Source: Hyalangium ruber (GTDB lineage Bacteria > Myxococcota > Myxococcia > Myxococcales > Myxococcaceae). Taken from it: a stretch of 64,000 bases of DNA. Below the pieces are notes generated by a model. It was not told where the DNA came from. It saw nothing but the letters and a program-made list of their open reading frames with translations, and did no database searches. The position numbers were made by a program, and so were the translations under genes. Shown in pieces: positions 51,404 through 60,830 of this stretch (its first letter is position 1; the number at the start of each line of letters is the position of its first letter). The stretch covers positions 558,001-622,000 of the forward strand of contig NZ_JAXIVS010000005.1 of assembly GCF_034259325.1 (NCBI RefSeq). The letters are read 5' to 3'.

Positions 51404-54258
51404 CAGTAGCGGGCCCTCAGGGTGAGATAGACGGACTGGCCCTCGCGCGGCAGCAGGCCCGGGACGCGGTCCGGGCGGGGCACGTCATCGCGCAGGTCAT
51501 GGTCGAAGAGGTTCTGGGCCACCAGCGCCGCCTCGAAGTGCTCGGCGATGGGCTCGGTGCGCAGCTGCGCGGTGATGAGGCTGTAGGCGGGGATTTCGTA
51601 GCGGCGGATGAGCTCCAGCACCGAGCGGCTGTTGTTGCGGCGCTCGGCGCCCGCGCGCACCACCACGTCGAAGTTCACCCAGTCGCCGATGGGCATGGAC
51701 ACGCCCGCGTTGAAGCGCGCCTGGGGGGTGTCGGTGAGCAGGCGCGACTGGGAGGGCAGCTCCAGGTCCTCGGCGCGGAAGAAGCTGGCGTTGACCCAGG
51801 CGTTGGCGCGCTTGGAGGCCTCCAGGCGGGCCTCGGCCTCGACGCCGTAGACGCGCACGCCCAGCTCGCGGTTGCGCAGGGGGATGATGTTTCCGGTGAT
51901 GTCCACCGGGATGATGGGCGAGTGGAAGCGCTCGTAGAAGGCGTTGCCACGCAGGCGCACGCGCGAGTCGCCGGCGGCCTGGATGAGGTCCACGCCCAGC
52001 TCCACGGTGTCCACGGTGGCGGGGCTCAGCAGCGGGTTGCCCTCGAAGCGGCCCTGGTTGTAGTCGCTGTTGGGGATGCTCTCGACCAGCTCCTGCAGCG
52101 TGGGCGAGCGGAAGGCCCGCCCGTAGAGCGCCTTGAGCACCAGCGAGTCGGTGGCGGCGAAGACCAGGCCCACGCGGGGGTTGATGCTGGGCACCAGCCG
52201 GGTGCCGTTGATGACGCCATCGTCATCCGTGGTGGGAAGCTGGGTGGCGTCCACGCGCACACCGAAGGTGAGCGTCAGCGGCTCGACCACCGTCCACTGG
52301 TCCTGGGCGAAGAAGCCCAACGTCATGCGCCGGGTGGCGGCGCCATCGGCCAGCTCCGTCACGTCCACCAGCCCCTCGGGCGGGGCGAGCGTCGGCCGCA
52401 TCCGATTGTCCACGGTGTAGTTGGTCGCGTACTCGTAGTTGCCCAGCATCTGCATCTCGGCCACCACGCCCAGCGAGAGGCGGTTGGCGCTGCCCAGGGC
52501 CATGTCCGTGTCCGCGCCCAGGCCCAGGGTGCGCACGGTGACGCGCGTCTGCTCCAGCATGCCCTCGGGGAAGATCTGGTTGGCCGCGTCCCCGGTGCGG
52601 AACTTGTCGGGGGTGATCTGGAAGAGCCGGCGGGTGTTCTGCTGATCGCCGTAGCCGCGCAGGCGCAGCACGATGCCCTCGGCCACCGGGCGCTCGTACT
52701 CGACATCCAGCAGCGCCACGCTCCAGCTCAGCTCCGAGTCCTCGCCCACCGAGTCGAACAGCCCCATGAGTGCCTGGCGGTCCTCGGTAATGAAGCGCAC
52801 CGAGGAGCTGACGCGCCCGGCGTCGCCGAGGTTGTAGGACATGCCCACGCCCACGTTGAACAGCAGGCGCTCGTCATGGGTGCGACCTGCGGGCTGGTCG
52901 GCCTCGCGCAGCTCCTGGTTGAGCGTGTCCGCGGAGAGCGCGTCCTGGTCGATGGCCACCGAGTCCCCGCCCTGCGACCACACGTCCAGGTCGCCGTAGA
53001 GCTTGAGGTTGCCGGCGGTCAGGCCCGTGGAGGCATGGCCATCCAGCGTGAGCCCCGCCGACTCGTCCTGATTGGGGAAGCCGCCGCCCGAGGCCGTGAC
53101 GCGCACCCCCTCGCTGTGGTCCGTGACGAGGTTGACCACGGCCAGGAACGCCCCCGCGCCGTAGAGGGCCGAGCCCGGACCGCGGATGACCTCGACGCGG
53201 TCCAGGTTCTCCACGGGCAGGTTCATCAGCGCCCGGCCATCGAAGAAGTTGTTGAGGCGGTGGCCATTGAGGAGGAAGAGCACCTCCGCGTCGTTGCGCA
53301 GCCCTCGGACGGCGACGCGGTGGAAGCCCTGCACGTCCCGGCTCACGGTGAGCCCGGGCACCACGTCCAGCACATCCGCCACGGTGCGCGCCCCGAGCGC
53401 CTGGAGCTGCTCACGCCCCAAGGTCGCGGCGATGGCGGGCACCCGGGCCACGGACTCCGCGTGGCGCGTGGCGAGCGCCAGCGGGTCCTCCGCGCTGTAG
53501 AGGGCCAGATCCTCCTCCAGCTCCGAGCGCTGCACGGAGCTCTTGCTCGCGGGCGCCGTGGAGGGCTCCGAGGAAGCCTCGGGAGGGGACTCTACCGGGG
53601 CGGCCGCCACCGGGGCGGGCTTCGACGCGGGAGCAGACGCCGGGGTGGACTTGGAAGGCGCGGGCGCTCCGGACTTGCGCCCTCCGGTGCGCGGGGCGGG
53701 AGTCGGGACCGCGGCGGGCTCCCCTTCTGGAAGATCCGCGGCGAGCACGGCCAGGGCGTCGTCATCCCGGTCAGCCGGCTTCTTGGTGGGGCGCGGAGTG
53801 CCCTTGGCGGGCGGAGGGGGCGGCGGCGGCTCGCGGGTCTCCGCCACGGGCGTCTTGGTGCGCGGGAGCTCTCCGGCCACGAGGACGCGGGTGGGCCGGG
53901 CGGACGTCTGGAACAGGGGCACGCGCTCCCCGCTCTTGAGGATGCCCTCGACGTAGTACTCGACGCCAGGAGGCACCATGTGCTCGGCGGGGATGGCGCC
54001 CCGGTACAGGTCGCCGTACTGCCGCTCCAGGGGTGTATCGGTGTACTGCTCGCCGGGCCCCCGATAGCGGATCACCAGCTCCGACATCCGGTTGGCGTCA
54101 TCCACCAGGGTGCCTTCGAGCTTCAGCGGCTGATCCGCCTCGGCCCGGGAGGGTGCGGTGTGCAACAGGACCGCCTGCTCCTCGGCGGGAGCGGGCAGCG
54201 CCACCAGGAGCACGAGTACGAGGAGCGTCGAGCGTGCGAGAGCGTTCTTCAAGAGCAC
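51403..54258 (-). CDS. TonB-dependent outer-membrane receptor with extra N-terminal domain
   Basis: 951 residues. GTG start at 54258, a signal peptide (STLLVLVLLVALPAPA), then about 100 residues of an Ig-like segment and a Pro/Lys/Ala-rich linker (PPPPPPPAKGTPRPTKKP) of about 110 residues. The plug domain starts near 260 (ARTVADVLDVVPGLTVSRD, VLFLLNGHRLNNF, VEVIRGPGSALYG). The barrel ends in YLTLRARY, a normal aromatic terminus. Such receptors import siderophores, haem, cobalamin or sugars using TonB energy. The extra exported domain plus linker before the plug is not part of standard receptors. Divergent from a ChaN-like gene 108 bp away. Confidence 0.92.
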   Translation of the reverse strand: MLLKNALARSTLLVLVLLVALPAPAEEQAVLLHTAPSRAEADQPLKLEGTLVDDANRMSELVIRYRGPGEQYTDTPLERQYGDLYRGAIPAEHMVPPGVEYYVEGILKSGERVPLFQTSARPTRVLVAGELPRTKTPVAETREPPPPPPPAKGTPRPTKKPADRDDDALAVLAADLPEGEPAAVPTPAPRTGGRKSGAPAPSKSTPASAPASKPAPVAAAPVESPPEASSEPSTAPASKSSVQRSELEEDLALYSAEDPLALATRHAESVARVPAIAATLGREQLQALGARTVADVLDVVPGLTVSRDVQGFHRVAVRGLRNDAEVLFLLNGHRLNNFFDGRALMNLPVENLDRVEVIRGPGSALYGAGAFLAVVNLVTDHSEGVRVTASGGGFPNQDESAGLTLDGHASTGLTAGNLKLYGDLDVWSQGGDSVAIDQDALSADTLNQELREADQPAGRTHDERLLFNVGVGMSYNLGDAGRVSSSVRFITEDRQALMGLFDSVGEDSELSWSVALLDVEYERPVAEGIVLRLRGYGDQQNTRRLFQITPDKFRTGDAANQIFPEGMLEQTRVTVRTLGLGADTDMALGSANRLSLGVVAEMQMLGNYEYATNYTVDNRMRPTLAPPEGLVDVTELADGAATRRMTLGFFAQDQWTVVEPLTLTFGVRVDATQLPTTDDDGVINGTRLVPSINPRVGLVFAATDSLVLKALYGRAFRSPTLQELVESIPNSDYNQGRFEGNPLLSPATVDTVELGVDLIQAAGDSRVRLRGNAFYERFHSPIIPVDITGNIIPLRNRELGVRVYGVEAEARLEASKRANAWVNASFFRAEDLELPSQSRLLTDTPQARFNAGVSMPIGDWVNFDVVVRAGAERRNNSRSVLELIRRYEIPAYSLITAQLRTEPIAEHFEAALVAQNLFDHDLRDDVPRPDRVPGLLPREGQSVYLTLRARY

Positions 54259-54366
54259 GACGATGGTCCATTGCCACTACCTGCCAAGTCAAGGAAGGGG
54301 GGTGGGAGGGTGCCGCCGTTTTTTTGCCGCCCCCGGAAGTGCGTGCGACCTTGCTCGCCGCTCTTC

Positions 54367-55926
54367 ATGCGTGCGTCGCTTGCCCTCCACCTTGCTCTGT
54401 TTCGCCGGCAGAAGGCCCAGATTGCCCGTGCCGTCGAAGGTCAGACCTCCGCCTTTCGGGCCTACGAGGCCCGCTATCGGCGGCGGACGGCGGGATACCG
54501 CCTTGAACTGCCCCTGACCTCGGTACACCAGCGGGTGCGTGCCGCCGATGTCGTGTACGTGGGCGACTACCACACGCTCCCCCTGGCCCAGGAGACGTAC
54601 CTCGGGTTGGTGGAGCGGGCGCTGGAGACAGGCCGTCGGGTCGTCCTGGCGCTGGAGTGCGTCGAGGGACGGCATCAGGCCCCGCTGGACGCGTATCTCG
54701 AGGGCAAGCTGCCAGAGCGCGCCTTGCTCGATCGGCTGGGTCGAGCGCCCGGCGTCGGCGTGGATGGGTGGTCGGGCTTCCGTCCCCTGCTCTCCTTCGC
54801 CCGGCGCCACCGCCTGCAGGTGGTGGGCATCGATCGGCGGGTTCAGGGAGAGCGCTCGCTGGAGCTGCGGGATGCGTACGCGGCCGAGCGGATCGCCCGG
54901 GTGGCTCGGGCCGAGGATCGCCCGCTGGTGTTGGTGCTGGTGGGCCAGTACCACGTGACGCCATGCCACCTTCCGGCGCAGGTGGAGCGGGCGCTCGGGG
55001 CGGCACATGCGCGCCGGGGGCTGGTGGTGTACCAGAACTGCGAGGGCGTCTACTGGCGGCTGGCGCGGGAGAGCCGCGCCGGCGCGGTGGAGGCGGTGGA
55101 GCTGCAGGACGGCTCGCTCTGCCTGCTCAACGCCTCCCCCGTGGTGTGCCAGCAAAGCTTCCTGGACTACCTGGAGGCCGAGACCGGTGACGCGCCGATC
55201 CGGGAGCGCGGCGCGGCGGAGCGCTTCCGGGAGATGTCCGGGTTGATCGCCCGGCTCGCGGGAGTGCCGATCGGCCGGGCGCTGGACGAGGTGGAGGTGG
55301 CGACCGCGGCGGACGAGGATGTGCTCTCGCGCATCCAGCAGCGCGGGCGCTTCACCCAGGCGGAGCTGGGGCAACTGCGGCGACACATCCTGTCGCGGGA
55401 GAGCAGCTACATTCCCCGGGCGCGCACGGCGTACCTGGCCTCGCTGTCGCTGAACCACGCAGCGGAAGAGGCGGCGCACTTCGTGCGGCACTGCGCGGTG
55501 GGAGACGCGATGGAGGCACCACGGCGGGCCTCGGATGCGTTCTACGCGCGGTGCATGGAGGAGGCGCTGGGGTTCTTCGGCTCGAAGCTGGTGAACCCGA
55601 GGCGCGGCTGCGCGGGGCCCGCGGAGTGGGCACGGCGGTTCGCATCGACGCGAGGCGTGGATCGGCAGATCGCCGCGTTCGTGCTGGCGCACAAGGCGGC
55701 GGAGACGGAGGGGCCGGACGAGGCGGTGAAGCTGCTCCCGCTGCGCAAGGACCGGCTCTTCCACGGCGTCAGCCACGCGCTGGGCTACCAGCTGGGCGAC
55801 GCGCTGTACCGGGCCTTCGACACGGGCCGGGTGGAGAAGGCGGACATCCGCACGTTGTTCCGAGATTCCCTGCCGGACCCGCGCGGCGCCTACTTCCACT
55901 GGGTCCACCGCGTCAGCGGAGCCTGA
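54367..55926 (+). CDS. ChaN-like (haem-binding uptake/TIKI-fold) protein
   Basis: 519 residues. Residues about 55-250 match the ChaN/Tiki pattern: ADVVYVGDYHTLPLAQ (Asp/Tyr/His site), VVLALECVEGRHQ, and LVLVLVGQYHVTPCHLP. ChaN-type proteins bind haem in iron-regulated loci. This copy has no signal peptide and has an extra helical half (about 290-519) with FVRHCAVG and Trp/Arg motifs that I do not recognise. The ATG at 54367 has no strong ribosome-binding site; an in-frame GTG at 54343 is an alternative start. It diverges from a TonB-dependent receptor, which supports but does not prove an iron or haem link. Confidence 0.8.
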   Translation: MRASLALHLALFRRQKAQIARAVEGQTSAFRAYEARYRRRTAGYRLELPLTSVHQRVRAADVVYVGDYHTLPLAQETYLGLVERALETGRRVVLALECVEGRHQAPLDAYLEGKLPERALLDRLGRAPGVGVDGWSGFRPLLSFARRHRLQVVGIDRRVQGERSLELRDAYAAERIARVARAEDRPLVLVLVGQYHVTPCHLPAQVERALGAAHARRGLVVYQNCEGVYWRLARESRAGAVEAVELQDGSLCLLNASPVVCQQSFLDYLEAETGDAPIRERGAAERFREMSGLIARLAGVPIGRALDEVEVATAADEDVLSRIQQRGRFTQAELGQLRRHILSRESSYIPRARTAYLASLSLNHAAEEAAHFVRHCAVGDAMEAPRRASDAFYARCMEEALGFFGSKLVNPRRGCAGPAEWARRFASTRGVDRQIAAFVLAHKAAETEGPDEAVKLLPLRKDRLFHGVSHALGYQLGDALYRAFDTGRVEKADIRTLFRDSLPDPRGAYFHWVHRVSGA

Positions 55927-55974
55927 GCGAGCGCCAGGGCGCCTGTGCTACGTTCCCTGCGGGGGGAATGACGC

Positions 55975-56628
55975 ATGGAGAAGGTGATCGACGGCAGACA
56001 CAGCGGGGTGAGTTCCGGTGCGCCTCCGTCCGAACTGAGAACCGCCCTTCGGGGATTCGTCACACAGGCCATCGCCGTGTCCCTGAGCGTGGGATGGCCC
56101 ACCCTGGTGCGGTTGAAAGTACTGCCCGCCCTCGCCTTCTCCGCCGGCGGCCCCCTGTGGCGCGAGCGCGTGGACCTCTATGGCTCGGCGTTTCTCGGAG
56201 TGATCGCGAGCCTGGCGATCGGTGACTTCGTCGCGCGCAGGCACCCGGGAAGAAGCGCTTTCGTCCACGGCGGCATCGCCTTCGGCGGGGTGTTCCTGCT
56301 CTCCAAGGTCTTCTCCGTGCTCTGGAGTGACTCCTTCGTCCACGTCTACGATCTGCTCTGGCCCCCACACCCGTTGTTCGTCCTCGCGGGCATCTGGCTG
56401 GGACAGCGGCAGTGGTTCCACCGGCTCAGCTTGTACGCTGGCCTGCTGTGCTGGCCGCTGCCTGGCGCCGTGGCCCTCTACTTCCTGGGAACGGAGCTGC
56501 ACCTCACTCCCTCGCCCAGGATCCTCCCCTTCAATCTCGTCCTGGTCAGCTTGCTGCTCTTCCCGCTGGCCCTGGTCCGCACGCTGAAGGTCGGGCGGCA
56601 GCTCAGCTCGCCCCGGCGTCTGAAGTGA
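55975..56628 (+). CDS. Multi-pass membrane protein, function unknown
   Basis: 217 residues with about five or six hydrophobic segments (FVTQAIAVSLSVGWPTLV, YGSAFLGVIASLAIG, IAFGGVFLLSKVFSVLW, LFVLAGIWLG, LSLYAGLLCWPLPGAVALYFLG, LVLVSLLLFPLALV). No transporter or enzyme signature is seen. It has a polar N-terminal tail and a basic end. It follows the ChaN-like gene by 48 bp on the same strand. No family recognised. Confidence 0.7.
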   Translation: MEKVIDGRHSGVSSGAPPSELRTALRGFVTQAIAVSLSVGWPTLVRLKVLPALAFSAGGPLWRERVDLYGSAFLGVIASLAIGDFVARRHPGRSAFVHGGIAFGGVFLLSKVFSVLWSDSFVHVYDLLWPPHPLFVLAGIWLGQRQWFHRLSLYAGLLCWPLPGAVALYFLGTELHLTPSPRILPFNLVLVSLLLFPLALVRTLKVGRQLSSPRRLK

Positions 56629-56773
56629 CGTAAGCCGCCGCACAGCCGAGCCCAGGCCATCGATTTAGCCGATGGCTGTCAGCCACATTTTCTATTTGCC
56701 GAAGGGTTGGGTGTCTCCAACTTTGAGGGGTGTCGCCGTGAATCCACCCCGTTCGAGTTGGAGCTGAACGCCC

Positions 56774-57589
56774 ATGGACCGCTCGAAGATCTTCTATCCG
56801 AGCATCAGCCAGGCCGCGGGGCTGATGCTGGTGTTCATTGCCTTCGCCATCGTGGTGGCACTGCCTTTCGAGTCGTTCGCAGCGCTTCTGCCAGCCCCCC
56901 TGAACACCAACCCCCTCATTCAATCCGCGTTGGGATTGGTGGGGTATGGTCTGGCGGTCGGGCTCACCATCCGGCGAGGGCTGCGGAACAAGTCCCTGCT
57001 CGATGGCGAGCGGCCTGCCCTGCGCTTCACGCGAGTGCCAGCGGGCATCCTGGCGATGGCCTGCATCCTGACCGTCTTCATGGGGTTCATCCTCACCGTG
57101 CTCATCGGATTGCTCCCCACACCGGGGTGGTACGAGCAGGTCATGGACGAGGCTCTGCGCCCCAACGTCTTCTCCTTTGCCTCCGTCGTGCTCCTAGCGC
57201 CCTTGCTGGAGGAAGTGCTGTTTCGTGGGCTCATCCTCGAAGGGCTGCTCAAGAACTATCGGCCGTCCACGGCGATTGCCGTGTCGGCGTTGCTGTTCGG
57301 GGTGGTGCATCTGAACCCCTGGCAGGGCATCGCGGGCGCCCTCATGGGCATCTTCCTGGGCTGGCTCTATTGGAAGACGCGCTCGCTGCTGCCCTGCATC
57401 CTGGTTCATGCCACCAGCAACCTGCTCTGCTATCTGGTGGGGACGTCGAGCAGCAACACCACCTCCAACATGGCCGCGAACCTGCTGAGCGGCCCTCCCC
57501 TCATCGCACTGTTCTTCGGCTCGGCGGCCGTCTTCGCGGGCGGGTGGTGGTGGCTGGGAAAGAGCGTGCGGAGACATGTGGCGGCCTGA
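56774..57589 (+). CDS. CPBP-family intramembrane metalloprotease
   Basis: 271-residue integral membrane protein of the CPBP/Rce1-like (ABI) family. The three diagnostic motifs are there: EEVLFRG (Glu pair with Arg), FGVVHLNPWQG (His) and HATSN near the third catalytic helix, within about eight transmembrane segments. Bacterial members process or mature exported peptides and appear in bacteriocin immunity. Substrate unknown. The 145-bp gap before it has an AT-rich TTTTCTATTT patch but no good promoter. It is convergent with the MmcQ/YjbR gene. Confidence 0.88.
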   Translation: MDRSKIFYPSISQAAGLMLVFIAFAIVVALPFESFAALLPAPLNTNPLIQSALGLVGYGLAVGLTIRRGLRNKSLLDGERPALRFTRVPAGILAMACILTVFMGFILTVLIGLLPTPGWYEQVMDEALRPNVFSFASVVLLAPLLEEVLFRGLILEGLLKNYRPSTAIAVSALLFGVVHLNPWQGIAGALMGIFLGWLYWKTRSLLPCILVHATSNLLCYLVGTSSSNTTSNMAANLLSGPPLIALFFGSAAVFAGGWWWLGKSVRRHVAA

Positions 57590-57610
57590 GTCCCCGCCGC
57601 GCGCCCCTTC

Positions 57611-58105
57611 TCAGCGTGTACGCTTCGCCGCCGTCCCGGCTTTCTTGCGAGTCGTCGGCGTCTTCGGGGCAGCGGCCTTCTGCACTCGCGGCGCGGCGAC
57701 CTTCTTCTTCGTAGCAGGGGCGCTCGGGGCCTCCGCCGCCGAGCCGATCTGCGCCACGAGCTTCTTCGGGGCAATGGCGCGGTAGCTCTCATCGATCCAC
57801 TGGCGCAGCATCTCGATCGGAGGCTTCTGTCCCTTGGCGAAGCTGGCCGACACCCAGCCGCTCTTGCCGAGCCCGTAGCCCGTGGGCGTGGCGAACGGCA
57901 ACATCAACGCCGCGTCCTTGGAGTGGGGCAGCTTCACGGAGAGGCCCAGCCCCCCCTGCTCGTGTCCCATGAAGAGGAAGGCCTTGCCCTTCACCTTGAT
58001 GGCGCGGTGGCCCCAGGGCATGTCCTCATGGGTGCCAGGGTAGCCGAGCGCGAAGTCGCGCAGCGCCAGCTCATGCGGATTGTCGAGGCTGTTGGTCGCG
58101 GACAT
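57611..58105 (-). CDS. MmcQ/YjbR-family protein with Lys/Ala-rich C-terminal tail
   Basis: 164 residues. Residues 1-118 match MmcQ/YjbR (ALGYPGTHEDMPWGHRAIKVKGKAFLFMG, GLSVKLPHS, GYGLGKSGWVSASF, WIDESYRAIAPKKL), a CyaY-like double-wing fold often suspected to bind DNA. Residues 125-164 form a basic tail (ATKKKVAAPRVQKAAAPKTP, then RKKAGTAAKRTR) like the tails of bacterial histone-type proteins. The tail is an addition to the normal 110-120-residue family member. DNA binding is inferred. Ten bp separate it from the lipoprotein gene reading the same way. Confidence 0.85.
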   Translation of the reverse strand: MSATNSLDNPHELALRDFALGYPGTHEDMPWGHRAIKVKGKAFLFMGHEQGGLGLSVKLPHSKDAALMLPFATPTGYGLGKSGWVSASFAKGQKPPIEMLRQWIDESYRAIAPKKLVAQIGSAAEAPSAPATKKKVAAPRVQKAAAPKTPTTRKKAGTAAKRTR

Positions 58106-58115
58106 GGGCTCCTAT

Positions 58116-59171
58116 CTAGCCCCCTCCGTCCCGCGAGTCACTCCGGACGATCCGGAACCGCAAGGCCTGGGAGCGCAGCGCCTCCGAGTCCCGGTCGCCC
58201 AGCACATTGGGTACGTACCAGAACGCTCCCTCGGCGGAGAGCGCCCAGAGCTGGTACTCGCCCACGGGGATGGCGCCCAAGGGCGTGAGCGCCTGTCCTC
58301 CGTCCGGAGCCACCGAGACGACCTGCGCCTGAGGGACGACGAAGAGCTGCAGGCTCTCCGCCGACGCCTCGCGGGTCACATCCCCCTGGAGCACCGAGAC
58401 GAAGGGCAGCGGGTTGATGAGCAGGGGCACGATGACCTGGGAGACGCCTCCATCCGACTCCCGGGGCACCGCCTGCCCTGGCCGAGGAACGAACCGCAGG
58501 AAGAACTGGGGGAACAACTCCGGAACCCCGTCACCGTTCAGATCATCCCCGTCCCCGTCTCCGTCTCCATCCCGCAGTCGGACGAAGAACCGAGCCTCCT
58601 CGCCGCGCAGGAGTCCCAGGCCATCGGCCTCTACGGAGAGCGAGACCAGCGACAGCGGCGCGTCCTCCAACGTCACCACGCCGCCATCCGTCCCCTCCCC
58701 CGCCACCCGGAAGGCGGGAGGCCCATGGCGCATCCGCCGGGCCAGCGTCAGCTCCTGCTCCACCGCCTCACCGGCTGCAACCTCCACCTCCCCCCCTGCC
58801 TCCGGGCTCCAATCCCCGGCGCCCGGCTGCGCCAGCACATCCACGGACAGGTCCGCGTCCCCATTCGCATCCAGGAACCCCCAGAGCCGGTACGGCCCCG
58901 GCAGCACCTCGGAGAACCGATAGCGCGAATCCCCCGCCTCCAGCCGCAACGAGGAGACAGCGGTGACATACCGGGGAATCGCAGGGCCCTGGGGAGGCCC
59001 CTCGCCCGGAGCGAAGAGGAACACGTACGCATCCCCCTGAAGGACGCCGGGGCCCGCCACCTGCCCTTCCACGCGGCCACGCGGCGTGTCCGGCGCGCCC
59101 TCCTGCGGGCACCCGCCGAGCAGCAGCAGCACACAGGCGCAGAGCGCCACACGCGAGGAGTTCACGAACAC
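58116..59171 (-). CDS. Lipoprotein, function unknown
   Basis: 351 residues; GTG start at 59171 (another at 59165), signal CVLLLLGGC with lipobox Cys about 21. The mature protein consists of two or three beta-sandwich-like segments (GRVEGQVAGPGVLQGDAYVFLFAPG, YRFSEVLPGPYRLWGFLDANGDADLSV). They are of the transthyretin/CNA-B type found in bacterial surface proteins. A later Asp/Gly repeat (DGDGDGDGDDLNGDG) resembles a calcium-binding or thrombospondin-3-like stretch. No enzyme motif. Divergent from the carboxylase gene. Confidence 0.75.
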   Translation of the reverse strand: MFVNSSRVALCACVLLLLGGCPQEGAPDTPRGRVEGQVAGPGVLQGDAYVFLFAPGEGPPQGPAIPRYVTAVSSLRLEAGDSRYRFSEVLPGPYRLWGFLDANGDADLSVDVLAQPGAGDWSPEAGGEVEVAAGEAVEQELTLARRMRHGPPAFRVAGEGTDGGVVTLEDAPLSLVSLSVEADGLGLLRGEEARFFVRLRDGDGDGDGDDLNGDGVPELFPQFFLRFVPRPGQAVPRESDGGVSQVIVPLLINPLPFVSVLQGDVTREASAESLQLFVVPQAQVVSVAPDGGQALTPLGAIPVGEYQLWALSAEGAFWYVPNVLGDRDSEALRSQALRFRIVRSDSRDGGG

Positions 59172-59243
59172 GGCTCACTCTATCCTTCCGGTCGCCCCTC
59201 CAAGTGGGTTTGATGCGGCAGTCACCTCGTGGGAGTGCGCCAT

Positions 59244-60827
59244 ATGAAGATGAAGGATCGCGTGGAGAAGCTCGCCGAGCACCGCCGCCGCAACGAGGGC
59301 ATGGGAGGCCCCGAGCGCGTCGAGCGCCAGAAGGCCAAGGGCAAGCTGGACGCCCGCTCGCGCCTGAAGCTGCTCTTCGATCCAGGCACCTTCGAGGAAC
59401 TGGGGCTGCTGGCGGCCCACCACGGCAACCTCCCGGAGGAGGAAGAGGCGGACAAGCCCTCCTCCGCCGACGGCGTCATCACCGGTACGGGAGAGATCGA
59501 CGGTCGTCCGGTGGCCGCCGCCATCTACGACTTCACGGTGTTCGGCGGCTCCATCGGCGAGATTGGCGAGCGCAAGGTGGCGCGGCTAAGGGATCTGGCG
59601 CTCAAGAACCGCATCCCCATGGTGTGGCTGGTGGACTCGGCGGGAGCGCGGCTGGATGCGTCCTCGGGCATCGATCCGCGGCGCATCGCCGGCTTCGCGG
59701 ACACGGGCTACCTGTTCCGCGAGCAGGTGGTGATGAGCGGGGTGATTCCGCAGGTCGCGGCGATGGTGGGCCCGGGCGCGGCGGGCACGGCCTACATCCC
59801 CGCCCTGGCGGACTTCGTGCCCATGGTGAAGGGAACCAGCTCCATCGCCATCGGCGGCCCGTACCTGGTGGAGTCGGTGGTCGGCGAGAAGGTGACGGAG
59901 GAGGAGCTGGGCGGCTCCAAGGTCCACAACGAGATCTCCGGCGTCGCGGACGCGGAGTACCCGGACGACGCGACGTGCATCACCGCGGTGCGCGAGTACC
60001 TGTCGTTCTTCCCGTCGAGCTGCGAGGACAAGCCGCCGCGCCGTGCCTCCACGGATCCGTTCGACCGACGGGACGAGGACCTCTTGAAGGTGGTGCCGGA
60101 GAGCCCTCGGCAGGCGTTCGACATGCACAAGGTCATCCTGTCGCTGGTGGATGAGCGGAAGTTCTTCCCGCTCAAGCCGCGCTGGGCGCGCAACCTGATC
60201 ACGGGCCTGGCGCGCATCGACGGCTACCCGGTGGGCATCGTCGCGAACAACTCGATGTACCTGGGCGGCATCCTGGACGTGAACGCGGCGGACAAGGCGG
60301 CGCGGTTCGTGAACCTGTGCGACGCCTTCAACATCCCGCTGCTGTTCCTGCAGGACGTGCCGGGCTTCATGGTGGGCACGAAGGTGGAGCAGCAGGGCAT
60401 CATCCGCCACGGAGCGAAGATGATGTACGCGGTGGCGAGCGCCACGGTGCCCAAGTTCACGGTAGTGGTGCGCAAGGGCTACGGCGCGGGCTACTACGTG
60501 ATGAACGGCCGGGCGTTCGAGCCGGACCTGCTGCTCGCCTGGCCGGGAGCGGAGATCGGCGTGATGGGACCGGAGGGCATGGTGTCCATCGCGGCGCGCA
60601 AGCTGCTGCAGAGCGCCGAGAGCCCCGAGGCGGCCGAGGCGATGAAGAAGGAGCTCTCGGACAACCTGCGCCAGCACATCCGCATCGAGCGCACGGCGGC
60701 CCTGGCCATGGTGGACGACGTGGTGGATCCGCGGGACACGCGGCGGCTGTTGGCGCGGGCGCTCAAGCGCACGGCCAACAAGAAGGTGGAGCGCCCCTTC
60801 CGCCGCCGGGAGATCTCCCCGGTCTGA
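59244..60827 (+). CDS. Acyl-CoA carboxylase, carboxyltransferase (beta) subunit
   Basis: 527-residue member of the carboxyltransferase family (propionyl-CoA/methylmalonyl-CoA type). The ATG at 59244 follows GGGAG by 8 nt; an in-frame GTG lies at 59229. RRRNEGMGGPERVERQKAKGKLDARSRL, FTVFGGSIGE, WLVDSAGARL, GPGAAGTAYIPAL and, in the C half, LFLQDVPGFMVG and ARKGYGAGYYVM-like block (VVRKGYGAGYYVM) define the two crotonase-type halves. It needs a biotinylated alpha subunit, not found nearby. It would carboxylate acyl-CoAs for odd-chain or branched metabolism or polyketide precursors. Confidence 0.92.
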   Translation: MKMKDRVEKLAEHRRRNEGMGGPERVERQKAKGKLDARSRLKLLFDPGTFEELGLLAAHHGNLPEEEEADKPSSADGVITGTGEIDGRPVAAAIYDFTVFGGSIGEIGERKVARLRDLALKNRIPMVWLVDSAGARLDASSGIDPRRIAGFADTGYLFREQVVMSGVIPQVAAMVGPGAAGTAYIPALADFVPMVKGTSSIAIGGPYLVESVVGEKVTEEELGGSKVHNEISGVADAEYPDDATCITAVREYLSFFPSSCEDKPPRRASTDPFDRRDEDLLKVVPESPRQAFDMHKVILSLVDERKFFPLKPRWARNLITGLARIDGYPVGIVANNSMYLGGILDVNAADKAARFVNLCDAFNIPLLFLQDVPGFMVGTKVEQQGIIRHGAKMMYAVASATVPKFTVVVRKGYGAGYYVMNGRAFEPDLLLAWPGAEIGVMGPEGMVSIAARKLLQSAESPEAAEAMKKELSDNLRQHIRIERTAALAMVDDVVDPRDTRRLLARALKRTANKKVERPFRRREISPV

Positions 60828-60830
60828 GGC

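Noticed and set aside
51499-54366. Long open frame on the plus strand over the TonB receptor gene (merges in-frame with the ChaN-like gene)
   Set aside because: Its translation is His/Arg/Gln/Gly-rich without domains, as expected for the antisense of a high-GC gene. The true ChaN-like start is near 54,367.
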